From the NCBI GenBank assembly GCA_902363335.1, contig CABIZV010000007.1, positions 124,001 through 188,000 on the forward strand: a stretch of DNA of 64,000 nt, given 5' to 3'. Source of the DNA: Enterobacteriaceae bacterium (GTDB taxonomy: Bacteria > Pseudomonadota > Gammaproteobacteria > Enterobacterales > Enterobacteriaceae). The notes beneath the pieces are model-generated. The model saw only the letters and a list, made by a program, of their open reading frames with translations, was not told where the DNA came from and did no database searches. Below, piece by piece: positions 16,976 to 25,667 of the stretch; positions within the stretch are counted from its first letter, which is position 1; each line of letters starts with the position of its first letter. A program made the translations under genes and the position numbers.

Positions 16976-17611
16976 TTAACGAGCGCGAATAAAGCTGCCG
17001 TCTGCCTGACGGGTAAACAGGACCTGTCCGTTATCAGACTCAATGGTTAACCCCGTCACCACGCCGTTCGCATTTTTACGAATCTGCACCTGTTGACCCT
17101 TTTTCAGGGTGCTAAGCGGTTTGCCCGCTCCTTCAACCTGCGCCATCGCGTACACATCGGTTGGCGGCAGATTATTGTCGCGGAACAGCTGCGCCATCGT
17201 CTTGCCGGCCTCAACTTGATAGGTACGCCATTGATTGCTGTCGGCGCTCTCCTGATACGGCTGAGTGCGTGACGGCGCGGCCTGTTCCGTTGGCTGCTCT
17301 TCCTGCACGGGTTCAGGTTCTACCGGTGCGACCTGATCCGGGTCATTTGACGGCGTGACCAGCTGCGCGTGTAACGGCTGAGCGTCAGGCTGCGGCGCGG
17401 ACTGCGACTGGAAGTCTAGCTGCGCATTACGGCTCACGGGCGCAGGCGGACTGTCCTCTGCAGATGGCAGTAAAAAGCCGATAATTACCACCACTGCGGC
17501 GATAATCACCCCGCGACGGTGGGCAAGCGGCAACGGATCCAGGATGCGGAGATTATCCGGCGCGTGCCAGATTTTCTGCAGCAAAGGTTTCACTTCAAAT
17601 CTCCCGGGCAT
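16976..17611 (-). CDS. ytfB: YtfB, membrane-anchored OapA-family cell division protein
   Basis: Single-pass inner-membrane protein of 211 residues. A cytoplasmic N-terminus is followed by a membrane helix near residues 34-50 (GVIIAAVVVIIGFLLP), then a Pro/Gln/Glu-rich periplasmic linker, then a C-terminal OapA/LysM-like domain (about 130-211, YQVEAGKTMAQLFRDNNLPP). E. coli YtfB localises to the division septum and binds glycan. The start MPGRF at 17611 was chosen because AGGAGG lies seven bases upstream and it matches E. coli; an upstream ATG (17644) has no such support. Divergent from fklB. Confidence 0.93.
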   Translation of the reverse strand: MPGRFEVKPLLQKIWHAPDNLRILDPLPLAHRRGVIIAAVVVIIGFLLPSAEDSPPAPVSRNAQLDFQSQSAPQPDAQPLHAQLVTPSNDPDQVAPVEPEPVQEEQPTEQAAPSRTQPYQESADSNQWRTYQVEAGKTMAQLFRDNNLPPTDVYAMAQVEGAGKPLSTLKKGQQVQIRKNANGVVTGLTIESDNGQVLFTRQADGSFIRAR

Positions 17612-17811
17612 GACTTTCCTCCTGCTCCGTGTCTTCGCTATCAACTAACTGCCTGATGAACGTGGTAAAGCACTCTTTCATCATATCCCATAGGTAATAT
17701 TTATTGTTTCTTTTTCCCGGTAATTTGTCATCTTTCCTGACACAAAGTTTTACCCTATGCGGCGTGACTGCTATGCTGCCCGCTACTTTATACCCGAAGA
17801 AAGGAAAGACG

Positions 17812-18432
17812 ATGGCCACCCCGACTTTTGACACCATTGAAGCACAGGCAAGCTACGGTATTGGCCTGCAGGTAGGACAGCAGCTGAGCGAGTCCGGTTT
17901 GCAGGGTTTACTGCCGGAAGCACTGGTTGCCGGTATTGCCGACGCGCTGGAAGGCAAACAGCCTGCTGTGCCGGTAGACGTTGTTCACCGTGCTCTGCGT
18001 GAAATTCACGAACGTGCAGATGCCGTTCGTCGCGAGCGTTTTGCCTCAATGGCAGAAGATGGCGTGAAATACCTGGAAGAAAACCGTGAGAAAGAAGGCG
18101 TGAACAGCACCGAAACCGGTCTGCAGTTCCGCGTTCTGACCCAGGGCGAAGGCGCAATTCCTGCGCGTACCGACCACGTTCGCGTTCACTACACCGGTAA
18201 ACTGATTGACGGCACCGTCTTCGACAGCTCCGTTGCACGTGGCGAACCGGCTGAATTCCCGGTTAATGGCGTGATCCCAGGCTGGATTGAAGCGCTGACC
18301 CTGATGCCAGTTGGCTCTAAATGGGAACTGACTATCCCTCACGAACTGGCCTACGGCGAACGCGGCGCGGGTGCATCTATCCCTCCGTTCAGCACGCTGG
18401 TCTTTGAGGTCGAGTTACTGGAAATCCTGTAA
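17812..18432 (+). CDS. fklB: FklB, FKBP-type peptidyl-prolyl cis-trans isomerase (FKBP22)
   Basis: Prolyl isomerase of 206 residues. The N-terminal dimerisation domain (about 1-90) is helical, and the C-terminal FKBP domain carries VRVHYTGKLIDGTVFDSS, the VIPGWIEAL segment and the ending TLVFEVELLEIL. The start at 17812 follows AAGGAAAG and matches the E. coli length; an in-frame extension to 17704 is not homologous. A hairpin follows the stop at 18443-18470. Confidence 0.97.
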   Translation: MATPTFDTIEAQASYGIGLQVGQQLSESGLQGLLPEALVAGIADALEGKQPAVPVDVVHRALREIHERADAVRRERFASMAEDGVKYLEENREKEGVNSTETGLQFRVLTQGEGAIPARTDHVRVHYTGKLIDGTVFDSSVARGEPAEFPVNGVIPGWIEALTLMPVGSKWELTIPHELAYGERGAGASIPPFSTLVFEVELLEIL

Positions 18433-18442
18433 CCCTCGCGTT

Positions 18443-18470
18443 TATCCTCTCTCCGCAGGGGGAGAGGATA
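18443..18470 (+). repeat. Short hairpin repeat after fklB (related to copy A)
   Basis: Inverted repeat TATCCTCTCTCC with GGGAGAGGATA, the core of the CCTCTCCC/GGGAGAGG hairpin family but without the CCCTCAC outer arms. It probably acts as the 3'-end structure of fklB. Confidence 0.6.
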
Positions 18471-18733
18471 CAAACTCCTGAAGTTTGATATATCCTGGGA
18501 TTTAATCTTGCAAATACCGTTGTTGCGTGTATTTTTGTGAGCTGTTTCCCATAGGTGAGGTGATATAACACTCACTTTAAACATAAAATTAACATTATAT
18601 TTAAATCATAGTATTCATCCCTCCGATTCTTACCTAATATCGAGACATCCTATAGATGGGATAGTCTTGCATGACGACATAAAGGGCCAGTAGAGCCCGC
18701 ACAACACAGACAGAAACAACAGGAAGAAATCAC
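18471..18733 (+). promoter_or_regulatory. cycA upstream region
   Basis: AT-rich stretch of about 260 bases without a gene. It contains the inverted arms GTGAG (18555-18559) and CTCAC (18571-18575), and a leader ending AACAGGAAGAAATCAC before the cycA start. In E. coli the cycA mRNA is repressed by the GcvB small RNA near the start codon; the pairing site was not mapped here. No single promoter stands out. Confidence 0.4.
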
Positions 18734-20140
18734 ATGGTTGATCAGATCAAGGTCGCTGCTGCCGATGGGCAAGAGCCGACCGAACAATCGCTACGGCGAA
18801 ACCTCACTAACCGGCATATTCAGCTCATCGCGATCGGCGGCGCCATCGGGACAGGTCTGTTTATGGGCTCGGGGAAAACAATCAGCCTCGCGGGGCCGTC
18901 GATCATCTTCGTGTATATGATCATCGGCTTTATGCTTTTCTTCGTGATGCGTGCGATGGGCGAACTGCTGCTCTCTAACCTCGAATATAAGTCGTTCAGT
19001 GATTTTGCGGCTGACCTGCTTGGCCCGTGGGCGGGCTATTTTACCGGCTGGACGTACTGGTTCTGCTGGGTTGTCACCGGGATGGCCGATGTGGTGGCGA
19101 TAACCGCCTACGCGCAATTCTGGTTCCCCGGCCTCTCCGACTGGGTGGCCTCGCTGGCTGTGGTTGTCCTGCTGCTGAGCCTGAACCTGGCCACCGTGAA
19201 GATGTTCGGTGAGATGGAGTTCTGGTTTGCGATGATCAAAATCGTCGCCATCGTCGCGCTGATTATTGTCGGCCTGGTGATGGTGCTGACGCACTTTACC
19301 TCGCCAACCGGCGTTGAGGCCTCGTTTGCACACCTGTGGAACGACGGCGGCTGGTTCCCTAAAGGGATTAGCGGTTTCTTTGCGGGCTTCCAGATTGCGG
19401 TATTCGCGTTTGTGGGGATTGAGCTGGTGGGAACGACCGCCGCGGAAACCAAAGACCCTGAGAAATCGCTGCCGCGTGCAATTAACTCTATTCCTATCCG
19501 CATCATCATGTTCTACGTGTTCGCGCTGATCGTGATTATGTCCGTGACCCCGTGGAGCTCAGTGGTGCCGGATAAGAGCCCGTTTGTTGAACTGTTTATG
19601 CTGGTCGGCCTGCCTGCGGCGGCAAGCATCATCAACTTTGTGGTGCTGACGTCTGCCACCTCATCCGCTAACAGCGGCGTGTTCTCAACCAGCCGTATGC
19701 TGTTTGGCCTGGCACAAGATGGCGTCGCGCCTGGCCTGTTCGCTAAGCTCTCCAAACGCGCGGTGCCGGCGAAAGGCTTGACCTTCTCCTGTATCTGCCT
19801 GCTGGGCGGCGTGGTGATGCTGATGGTCAACCCAAGCGTGATTGCGGCATTCACCATGATCACCACCGTCTCAGCGATTCTGTTTATGTTCGTCTGGACG
19901 ATTATCCTGTGCTCTTACCTGGTTTACCGTAAGCAGCGTCCACACCTGCATGAATCTTCCAAATACAAAATGCCGCTGGGCAAAGTGATGTGCTGGGTAT
20001 GTATGGCGTTCTTCGCCTTCGTACTGGTGCTGTTGACGCTGGAAGCCGATACCCGTGAAGCGCTGATGGTGACGCCGATTTGGTTCATCGTGCTGGGGCT
20101 GGGTTGGATGTTCCTGCGTAAGAATCAGCGGGCTAAGTAA
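18734..20140 (+). CDS. cycA: CycA, D-serine/D-alanine/glycine:H+ symporter
   Basis: Amino acid permease of the APC superfamily, 468 residues and about 12 membrane helices. The family signature appears in helix 1 (HIQLIAIGGAIGTGLFMGSG) and in the loop FVGIELVGTTAAETKDPEKS. It imports glycine, D-alanine, D-serine and the antibiotic D-cycloserine. AGGAAG precedes the ATG at 18734. It is very close to E. coli CycA (470 residues). Confidence 0.97.
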   Translation: MVDQIKVAAADGQEPTEQSLRRNLTNRHIQLIAIGGAIGTGLFMGSGKTISLAGPSIIFVYMIIGFMLFFVMRAMGELLLSNLEYKSFSDFAADLLGPWAGYFTGWTYWFCWVVTGMADVVAITAYAQFWFPGLSDWVASLAVVVLLLSLNLATVKMFGEMEFWFAMIKIVAIVALIIVGLVMVLTHFTSPTGVEASFAHLWNDGGWFPKGISGFFAGFQIAVFAFVGIELVGTTAAETKDPEKSLPRAINSIPIRIIMFYVFALIVIMSVTPWSSVVPDKSPFVELFMLVGLPAAASIINFVVLTSATSSANSGVFSTSRMLFGLAQDGVAPGLFAKLSKRAVPAKGLTFSCICLLGGVVMLMVNPSVIAAFTMITTVSAILFMFVWTIILCSYLVYRKQRPHLHESSKYKMPLGKVMCWVCMAFFAFVLVLLTLEADTREALMVTPIWFIVLGLGWMFLRKNQRAK

Positions 20141-20149
20141 GGTACGATT

Positions 20150-20223
20150 GCCCGATGGCGCTTTGCTTATCGGGCCTACGAGCGCGATCGTTGTAGGCCG
20201 GGTAAGCGCAGCGCCACCCGGCA
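20150..20223. repeat. REP pair (BIME) after cycA
   Basis: Two inverted REP sequences, GCCCGATGGCGCTTTGCTTA (from about 20150) and GTAGGCCGGGTAAGCGCAGC running into GCCACCCGGCA (to about 20222), downstream of cycA. Confidence 0.85.
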
Positions 20224-20347
20224 GTACCAGTCTCAAACCTCAAAGCGCCCACCGTGGCGCTTTCTTCGTTTTTGCGCCCCACCTCGTAGTCCCTCTTCTC
20301 TTAACGTGATATTTTCCCCGCCATAGCTCAAAGCCTATGGAGATAAA

Positions 20348-20773
20348 ATGCGTCAGAGAACAATTGTTTGCCCGGTAATTCAAAATGAGGGCGAATACCT
20401 GTTATGCAAAATGGCAGCCGATCGTGGTGTTTTCCCTAATCAATGGGCGCTATCCGGCGGCGGCATGGAGCCGGACGAAACGATGGAAGAAGCGCTCAGA
20501 CGAGAGATCCGTGAAGAACTTGGCGAGGCGCTGATTATTTCTGAGGTGAAGCCGTGGGCCTTTCGCGATGACGTGCGGGTGAAAACCTATGCCGATGGCA
20601 CCACCGAGCAAATCTACATGATTTATCTCATCTTTGACTGCGTAAGCGCCAACCGTGATGTCACTTTCAATGAAGAGTTTCAGGAAATTGCCTGGGTGAA
20701 ACCCGAAGCGCTAGCGGATATGGATTTAAACGTGGCGACGCAGGAAACGTTCCGCCAGAAAGGACTGCTGTAA
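20348..20773 (+). CDS. nudI: NudI, Nudix nucleoside triphosphatase
   Basis: Nudix hydrolase of 141 residues, closely matching E. coli NudI (YfaO), which hydrolyses pyrimidine deoxynucleoside triphosphates to monophosphates and pyrophosphate. The Nudix box runs from GGGMEPDETMEEALR to REIREELGE (about residues 38-62) and keeps the GX5EX7REUXEE pattern. The C-terminal half, with TYADGTTEQIYMIYLIFDCVSANRDV, is NudI-specific. GGAG lies upstream of the ATG. In E. coli nudI is in another chromosomal region; here it follows cycA and is convergent with ytfE. Confidence 0.92.
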   Translation: MRQRTIVCPVIQNEGEYLLCKMAADRGVFPNQWALSGGGMEPDETMEEALRREIREELGEALIISEVKPWAFRDDVRVKTYADGTTEQIYMIYLIFDCVSANRDVTFNEEFQEIAWVKPEALADMDLNVATQETFRQKGLL

Positions 20774-20779
20774 ACAAAA

Positions 20780-20799
20780 CCGCCCCCATCAGGAGGCGG
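20780..20799 (-). terminator. Terminator of ytfE
   Basis: Minus-strand hairpin CCGCCTCC...GGGGGCGG (arms 20792-20799 and 20780-20787) followed on that strand by TTTTG. It lies between the convergent nudI and ytfE genes. Confidence 0.75.
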
Positions 20800-20808
20800 C
20801 TGACCAAC

Positions 20809-21471
20809 TTATTCCCCGGCCAGTGCGCGCGGGAACAGAACGTTATTTTCGAGGCTGATATGTTCCATCAGGTCATCAATCATCTCGTTGATACCGTTGT
20901 ACATCGCCTTCCATGTGGTGCAGGCTTCCGGCGGGATGGTAACATTCTGCGTGGTGTGCTTAATCACTTCCAGCAGTTCACCCGCTTCATCGTGCTCGCT
21001 TTCCATTACGCTGATTGGGCCCATCGCCTGACTGCCCATGCCTTGTTTGATCATCGGGAACAGAATCTGTTCTTCTTTCATCATGTGGCTGGAGAGTTCC
21101 TGGTGCAGCATGGTCAGGTATTTCGCCAGACCTTTCGGTACGTTAGGTTTATCAGCGTGAACGCGCTCAACCTTGGTGGCCTGTAAAATCAGCTCCGGCA
21201 GCTGCTCGCGGTGACGGTCATGATAACGCACCACAATGTGATCGATGATTTCCGGCAGTGGGGCGATACGCCAGTCTTTCTCGACCGGTTGCTCCGCTAA
21301 TTTTGCCAGCTCTGCTTCAATGACTTCGACGTCCAGTTCTTTCCTTGCCGCCGCGCGAGCGAGCGTCTGCTTACCGCCGCAGCAGTAATCCATATCGTAT
21401 TTACGGAACAGCGCGGATGCGCGTGGAATGGAGAGCGCAAGCTCGCCTAAGGGTTGGTCGCGAAAGGCCAT
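20809..21471 (-). CDS. ytfE: YtfE (RIC), di-iron iron-sulfur cluster repair protein
   Basis: Cytoplasmic protein of 220 residues that restores iron-sulfur clusters damaged by nitric oxide or oxidative stress. An N-terminal ScdA-type domain carries the CC pair at residues 30-31 (YDMDYCCGG), followed by a hemerythrin-like four-helix domain with di-iron ligands in DHIVVRYHDRHR, LHQELSSHMMKEE and SEHDEAGE. GAGGTAAC precedes the start. The upstream region contains a clear NsrR operator, which explains induction by nitric oxide. Confidence 0.97.
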   Translation of the reverse strand: MAFRDQPLGELALSIPRASALFRKYDMDYCCGGKQTLARAAARKELDVEVIEAELAKLAEQPVEKDWRIAPLPEIIDHIVVRYHDRHREQLPELILQATKVERVHADKPNVPKGLAKYLTMLHQELSSHMMKEEQILFPMIKQGMGSQAMGPISVMESEHDEAGELLEVIKHTTQNVTIPPEACTTWKAMYNGINEMIDDLMEHISLENNVLFPRALAGE

Positions 21472-21497
21472 AACAGTTACCTCGTCATCAATAATAT

Positions 21498-21520
21498 AAG
21501 GTGTATTTTAAATGCATCTT
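21498..21520 (-). promoter_or_regulatory. NsrR operator of ytfE
   Basis: A 23-bp near-palindrome (AAGGTGTATTT, one central base, AAATGCATCTT) about 27-49 bases upstream of the ytfE start. Read on the minus strand it begins AAGATGCATTT, matching the published NsrR consensus of two AAGATGCYTTT-like half sites. Two positions differ between the arms. Confidence 0.85.
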
Positions 21521-21699
21521 TAAATAAAGATATACCCCTTTAGAGGGAGTGGAGAAAAAGTGATGGCTGTCACAAAAAATTATTTATGTTTAAGATGCTG
21601 AATCTTATTAAGAATGGGTCTGGTACGACCTGAATCGATTAAATAACCCCGCCATACTGCCGATAGTGAGACTCCAGATCACCTGCACTAGAAAGGCAA

Positions 21700-23352
21700 A
21701 TGATGTTCAAAAGAATAAAAGTCATCACCGTACTGATTATCGTGCTGCTCGCGTTGGGCGCGATGCAGCTTATCTCGGCGGGCGTATTCGTACGTGCGCT
21801 CAACAACGATAAGCAAAACTTCAACGTTTCACAGCTCTCAAGCCAGAACGTCGCGGAGTTCACCGACGCGTGGATAAGTCTCAACCAGGCGCGCGTTACG
21901 CTCAACCGTGGCATGCTGCGTCTGCAGGGCACGATGGCGAGCAGTATCAACGGCGGTGAATTGAAAACGCTGGTAGATACCGCAAACAATCTGCTGGTGG
22001 ATGCCAAGCGTCATTACGATAAATATTACGCGCTGCCAGAAACGCCGGGGCTGGATGGGAATCTGTCAGACAGTCTTGAAAAGCAGTACGGTATTTACTC
22101 TGCCACGCTCGCGCGCATGAACGAACTGCTCGCGGAAGGCAAGCTGGACGAGATGTTCAAACAGAACGCCGAACAGAAACAGCAGGCGATGCAGGCGGTT
22201 TATCAGCAATGGCGTGCGGCGCAGGCGACGTTGACCAATGCGGGTATCCAGCAAAATAACAGCGACTACACCCGTATACTGTGGACGCTGGCGGCGATCA
22301 TGCTGATGGTGGTCGCGGTGATTGTGGTGAGCTGGGTGGCGATGCAGCGCGTGCTGCTCAAGCCGCTGCATTTAGTGATGGCGCATATCCGCCATATCGC
22401 TGAAGGCGACCTGACCAACGACATTAATACCGAAGGCAGCAACGAAATGGCGCTGCTGGCGCGCAACGTCAATGAAATGCAGCAGTCGCTGGCGAAAACC
22501 GTCGGCGTGGTGCGTGAGGGCGCAGATACTATTTACACGGGGGCGGGTGAAATATCGGCGGGCAGTAGCGATCTGTCATCGCGTACCGAGCAACAGGCGG
22601 CATCGCTTGAAGAAACGGCCGCCAGCATGGAGCAGTTGACCGCCACCGTGAAGCAGAATGCTGACAACGCTCGCCAGGCGACTCAGCTGGCGCATAACGC
22701 GTCGCAGACGGCGCAGAAGGGCGGCAGTGTGGTGGACGGCGTGGTACGCACGATGGACGAAATCGCCGCCAGTTCCAGCAAGATTGCGCAGATCACCAAC
22801 GTCATTGATGGTATTGCCTTCCAGACCAATATTCTGGCGCTGAACGCGGCGGTGGAAGCGGCGCGTGCCGGTGAGCAGGGGCGTGGATTTGCGGTCGTAG
22901 CCGGAGAAGTTCGCACTCTGGCGCAGCGTAGCGCGCAGGCGGCGAAAGAGATCAAAGGGCTGATTGATGATTCCGGTAACCGCGTTAACGCGGGCTCGGC
23001 ACTGGTACACGAAGCCGGTGCTACGATGGCGGAAATTGTCAACGCCGTCACCCGCGTGAGCGACATTATGGGTGAAATTGCCTCCGCCTCCGACGAACAA
23101 AGCCGTGGGATCGACCAGGTCGGCCAGGCTGTCGCCGAGATGGATCGCGTCACCCAGCAGAACGCCTCGCTGGTGGAAGAGTCGGCAACGGCTGCCGCCG
23201 CGCTGGAAGAGCAGGCGGCACGACTGAACGAAACGGTAGCGGTGTTTAAAATTACGCGCCAGCAGCGAATGCAAAAAGCGCCGGTAAGAAAAGCCCATGT
23301 GCCAGCGGCGAAAGCCGCGCCGCAAAATGAGGCGAACTGGGAAACCTTCTAA
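21700..23352 (+). CDS. Tsr-like methyl-accepting chemotaxis protein
   Basis: Transmembrane chemoreceptor of 550 residues. TM1 is about 7-30, a Tar/Tsr-type periplasmic four-helix ligand domain covers about 35-190, TM2 is about 192-214, then a HAMP domain and the cytoplasmic signalling bundle, with tip AFQTNILALNAAVEAARAGE. The C-terminal pentapeptide NWETF that tethers CheR/CheB is present. The three Arg residues that bind the amino acid carboxylate in Tsr (R64, R69, R73) are matched by R65, R70 and R74. Amino acid or a related small acid is therefore a plausible ligand. It lies between ytfE and ytfF, where E. coli has no receptor. Its 3' end is the source of the tandem repeat that follows. 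Confidence 0.9.
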   Translation: MMFKRIKVITVLIIVLLALGAMQLISAGVFVRALNNDKQNFNVSQLSSQNVAEFTDAWISLNQARVTLNRGMLRLQGTMASSINGGELKTLVDTANNLLVDAKRHYDKYYALPETPGLDGNLSDSLEKQYGIYSATLARMNELLAEGKLDEMFKQNAEQKQQAMQAVYQQWRAAQATLTNAGIQQNNSDYTRILWTLAAIMLMVVAVIVVSWVAMQRVLLKPLHLVMAHIRHIAEGDLTNDINTEGSNEMALLARNVNEMQQSLAKTVGVVREGADTIYTGAGEISAGSSDLSSRTEQQAASLEETAASMEQLTATVKQNADNARQATQLAHNASQTAQKGGSVVDGVVRTMDEIAASSSKIAQITNVIDGIAFQTNILALNAAVEAARAGEQGRGFAVVAGEVRTLAQRSAQAAKEIKGLIDDSGNRVNAGSALVHEAGATMAEIVNAVTRVSDIMGEIASASDEQSRGIDQVGQAVAEMDRVTQQNASLVEESATAAAALEEQAARLNETVAVFKITRQQRMQKAPVRKAHVPAAKAAPQNEANWETF

Positions 23353-23359
23353 ACGTTGT

Positions 23360-23682
23360 GCTGTAAAGACTGGCAGTCTCGCCGGTCTTTGCTTGCCGGA
23401 TGGCGGCGTAACGCCTTATCCGGCCTACACCAGCTGAATGAAACGGTGGTGGTGTTTAAAATCACGCCCCAGCGGCGCCGCGCTGCAAAGACCGGCATTT
23501 TTGCCGGTCTTTGTTTGCCGGATGGCGGCGTAAACGCCTTATCCGGCCTACACCAGCTGAATGAAACGGTGGTGGTTTTTAAAATCACGCGCCAGCGGCG
23601 CCGCGCTGCAAAGACTGGCATTCTCGCCGGTCTTTGTCTGCCGGATGGCGGCGTAAACGCCTTATCCGGCCTACACCAGCCG
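23360..23682 (+). repeat. Tandem 122-123 bp repeat: terminator, REP and MCP 3'-end fragment
   Basis: Three copies in direct tandem: 23360-23481, 23482-23604 and a third from 23605 cut at about 23682. Each has a terminator-like hairpin (AAAGAC...GTCTTT flanking a GGC/GCC stem), then a REP (GCCGGATGGCGGCGTAA... TATCCGGCCTACA). The first two continue into about 45 bases that copy codons from the end of the upstream chemoreceptor gene (source 23224-23267). The copied piece still encodes LNETVVVFKIT and is in the same frame as the gene. The region has an open frame but no evidence of translation. Confidence 0.85.
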
Positions 23683-23712
23683 GTAGGCCTGATAAGCGAA
23701 GCGCCATCAGGC
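23683..23712. repeat. REP element upstream of ytfF end
   Basis: REP of the GTAGGCCTGATAAGCGAAGC...GCCATCAGGCA type, following the third tandem copy in the convergent gap before ytfF. Confidence 0.8.
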
Positions 23713-23729
23713 AATACTGGCACGTTGCC

Positions 23730-24686
23730 TCATACCGGCACCACCGCCGGTTTCTGCGGTTTTGAGCGCACCGCAATCACCACCCCTATCACCAGCAGCA
23801 TAATCCCGCAAAGCGTCAACACAGGCGGCATTTGCTGGCGTAATAAGAAGGTGTACAGCAACCCCGCCAGGGTTTCAAAGACAATCAACGGCCCTAACAC
23901 CACCGTCGGCAACCGCTGGCTGGCCACGTTCCAGCACAGCGCACCTACCCATGAACACAGCACGGCAATGGCCACCATTAACCCGATAAAGACCGCCGGA
24001 CGCGGGCCAAAAGGCAGGGCGAAATCAGGCGTTTGCACATCCAGCCACCAACAGGCCGCGGCGTATCCGACGACGGAAACGGGGAGTGTCACCAGCGCCT
24101 GCGCGGTCGCCCACATGAGCGGTGGTTTTTGCGGGTTCTCCCTTAACCAGCGGGCGTTGCGTAGCGCATACCACGCCCAGCACACGACCGCTATTGTGGC
24201 CAGCGCGATACCAGAACCGTAGCGCCAGCCGTTAAAATCGGGCAGCCCCTGACGCAGTTCGGCGACGTTCACGCACATTAGCCCAATACCAATCAGCACC
24301 AGTGCAGGCATCAGCCGACGCCATGAGAGTTTGCCGTCGCGCTGGCTGTAAAGCAGGTTAGCGAAAACAGGGATTACCACCGGCAGAGTGGCGATGATCA
24401 TTGTCGAAACCGGCGCGCCGGTACGCTGAATGGCGCTGGCAAGGCACAGATAATAAATCACGTTCCCGACCATCGTCAGCGCCAACGCCGTCCACCAATC
24501 CTGGCGCGTGAGCTGCCGTAAACGTCCACGTCCCAGCCATGCCAGCGGTAGCGCAATCAGCCCCAGCGCCAGATAGCGCCCCATCGACTGCAACACCGCC
24601 GGGTATTCCGGCACGATAAGCGGGCCGACAAAAATCAATCCCCACATTAATCCCGCTAACAGGGCGTACAGCACTCCGCTAATCAT
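23730..24686 (-). CDS. ytfF: YtfF, DMT-superfamily (EamA) transporter
   Basis: Inner-membrane protein of 318 residues with ten predicted helices in two EamA halves, close to E. coli YtfF (MISGVLYALLAGLMWGLIFVG; FANLLYSQRDGKLSW; GPLIVFETLAGLLYTFLLRQQ). It is a predicted exporter; the substrate is unknown. I chose the second of two adjacent ATGs (24686), which has GGGA seven bases upstream and matches E. coli. An AraC-type regulator gene ends 73 bases upstream on the same strand. Confidence 0.92.
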   Translation of the reverse strand: MISGVLYALLAGLMWGLIFVGPLIVPEYPAVLQSMGRYLALGLIALPLAWLGRGRLRQLTRQDWWTALALTMVGNVIYYLCLASAIQRTGAPVSTMIIATLPVVIPVFANLLYSQRDGKLSWRRLMPALVLIGIGLMCVNVAELRQGLPDFNGWRYGSGIALATIAVVCWAWYALRNARWLRENPQKPPLMWATAQALVTLPVSVVGYAAACWWLDVQTPDFALPFGPRPAVFIGLMVAIAVLCSWVGALCWNVASQRLPTVVLGPLIVFETLAGLLYTFLLRQQMPPVLTLCGIMLLVIGVVIAVRSKPQKPAVVPV

Positions 24687-24761
24687 CATAAAATCCCAAT
24701 CTATTTATCATGCGCCAAGTGTAGGAAGGGAAAAGCGTTCAGTATTGTATGAGATTGCTGA

Positions 24762-25586
24762 TTAGCGACGGGCGACCTGTTTTTGATAGCGCACTGGCGT
24801 AATGCCGTAGCGTTGGGTAAAGGCGCGGGTGAGATGAGATTGATCGGTCAGGCCAGCGGCGGCAGCGACCTCGGCTGCGGGCATACCGTGAGTCAGGAAT
24901 TCTTTGGCGCGCCATAGTCGAACGGCCATCAGCATCTGGTGCGGTGTGACGTGGAAGTGGGCTTTGAACTGACGCTGAAAATGCCACGGGCTGAGTGCGG
25001 CGACGTTCGCCAGCTCATCCAGAGTAATGGGATGCATATAGTTGTCGTAAAGGTATTCGCGCACGCGGATAAAGCGATGTTTACCCTCGACTAACACCGG
25101 CGCATGGCGGGCCAGCGGCTGGAAGGTGTCGATCATATCCAGCAGCAGACCTTTCTGCGCCAGTGGATCGTCGGTGTGCCACAGCGAATGGATTTGCCGG
25201 CCAATCAGCTGTGAACGCTGCGGGTCATGGCGAGTCGCATCGGCAAACCACCAATGACGGATACCGGTGACCTCTTCAAGCAGGTCGGGTTGCAGATAAA
25301 TCATCCGGTAACGCCAGCCGTCAGCGGTTTCCGCTTCTCCGGTATGCAGCTCATCCGGGTTCATCGTCACCACAGAATGTACGGGAGCGATATGCTGAGT
25401 GCCGCGATAGCGAAAGCGCTCGGCACCGGCTTCAATGACGCCAATACCAAACGCTTCGTGAGTATGAGGTTCAAAGGCGTAACGCGAAATATGCGCGTGA
25501 TACAGCTCAACGCCCGGCACCTGCGCCAGATGGCGAAAGCGCGCGCTATCTTTCTCATCGATGAACTGTTCTGGTACGCCTTGCAC
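24762..25586 (-). CDS. AraC-family transcriptional regulator
   Basis: Regulator of 274 residues. The N-terminal cupin-type sensing domain (about 25-110, EPHTHEAFGIGVIEAG) is followed by a C-terminal AraC DNA-binding domain with two helix-turn-helix motifs (about 175-272: TLDELANVAALSPWHFQRQF and GLTDQSHLTRAFTQRYGITP). Ligand unknown. It lies directly upstream of ytfF in the same direction, and E. coli has no counterpart here. Control of ytfF is a reasonable inference. Confidence 0.88.
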   Translation of the reverse strand: MQGVPEQFIDEKDSARFRHLAQVPGVELYHAHISRYAFEPHTHEAFGIGVIEAGAERFRYRGTQHIAPVHSVVTMNPDELHTGEAETADGWRYRMIYLQPDLLEEVTGIRHWWFADATRHDPQRSQLIGRQIHSLWHTDDPLAQKGLLLDMIDTFQPLARHAPVLVEGKHRFIRVREYLYDNYMHPITLDELANVAALSPWHFQRQFKAHFHVTPHQMLMAVRLWRAKEFLTHGMPAAEVAAAAGLTDQSHLTRAFTQRYGITPVRYQKQVARR

Positions 25587-25667
25587 GTGATATTTCCCCC
25601 GGGGCCATCTTTGTATTATCAGAGATGACCCGCAGGGGCGCTAGCCTATTTAACCGATTTTTAACGC

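Noticed and set aside
23360..23682. Possible CRISPR array
   Set aside because: The repeats are direct and adjacent, without unique spacers of constant length, and contain REP and terminator hairpins; no cas genes are nearby.
23356..24222. Open frame of 288 codons after the chemoreceptor gene, running into the ytfF antisense strand
   Set aside because: It starts with TTG, is made of three tandem repeats with terminators and REPs, and its second half is antisense to ytfF. The chemoreceptor-like peptides come from duplicated DNA, not from a functional gene.
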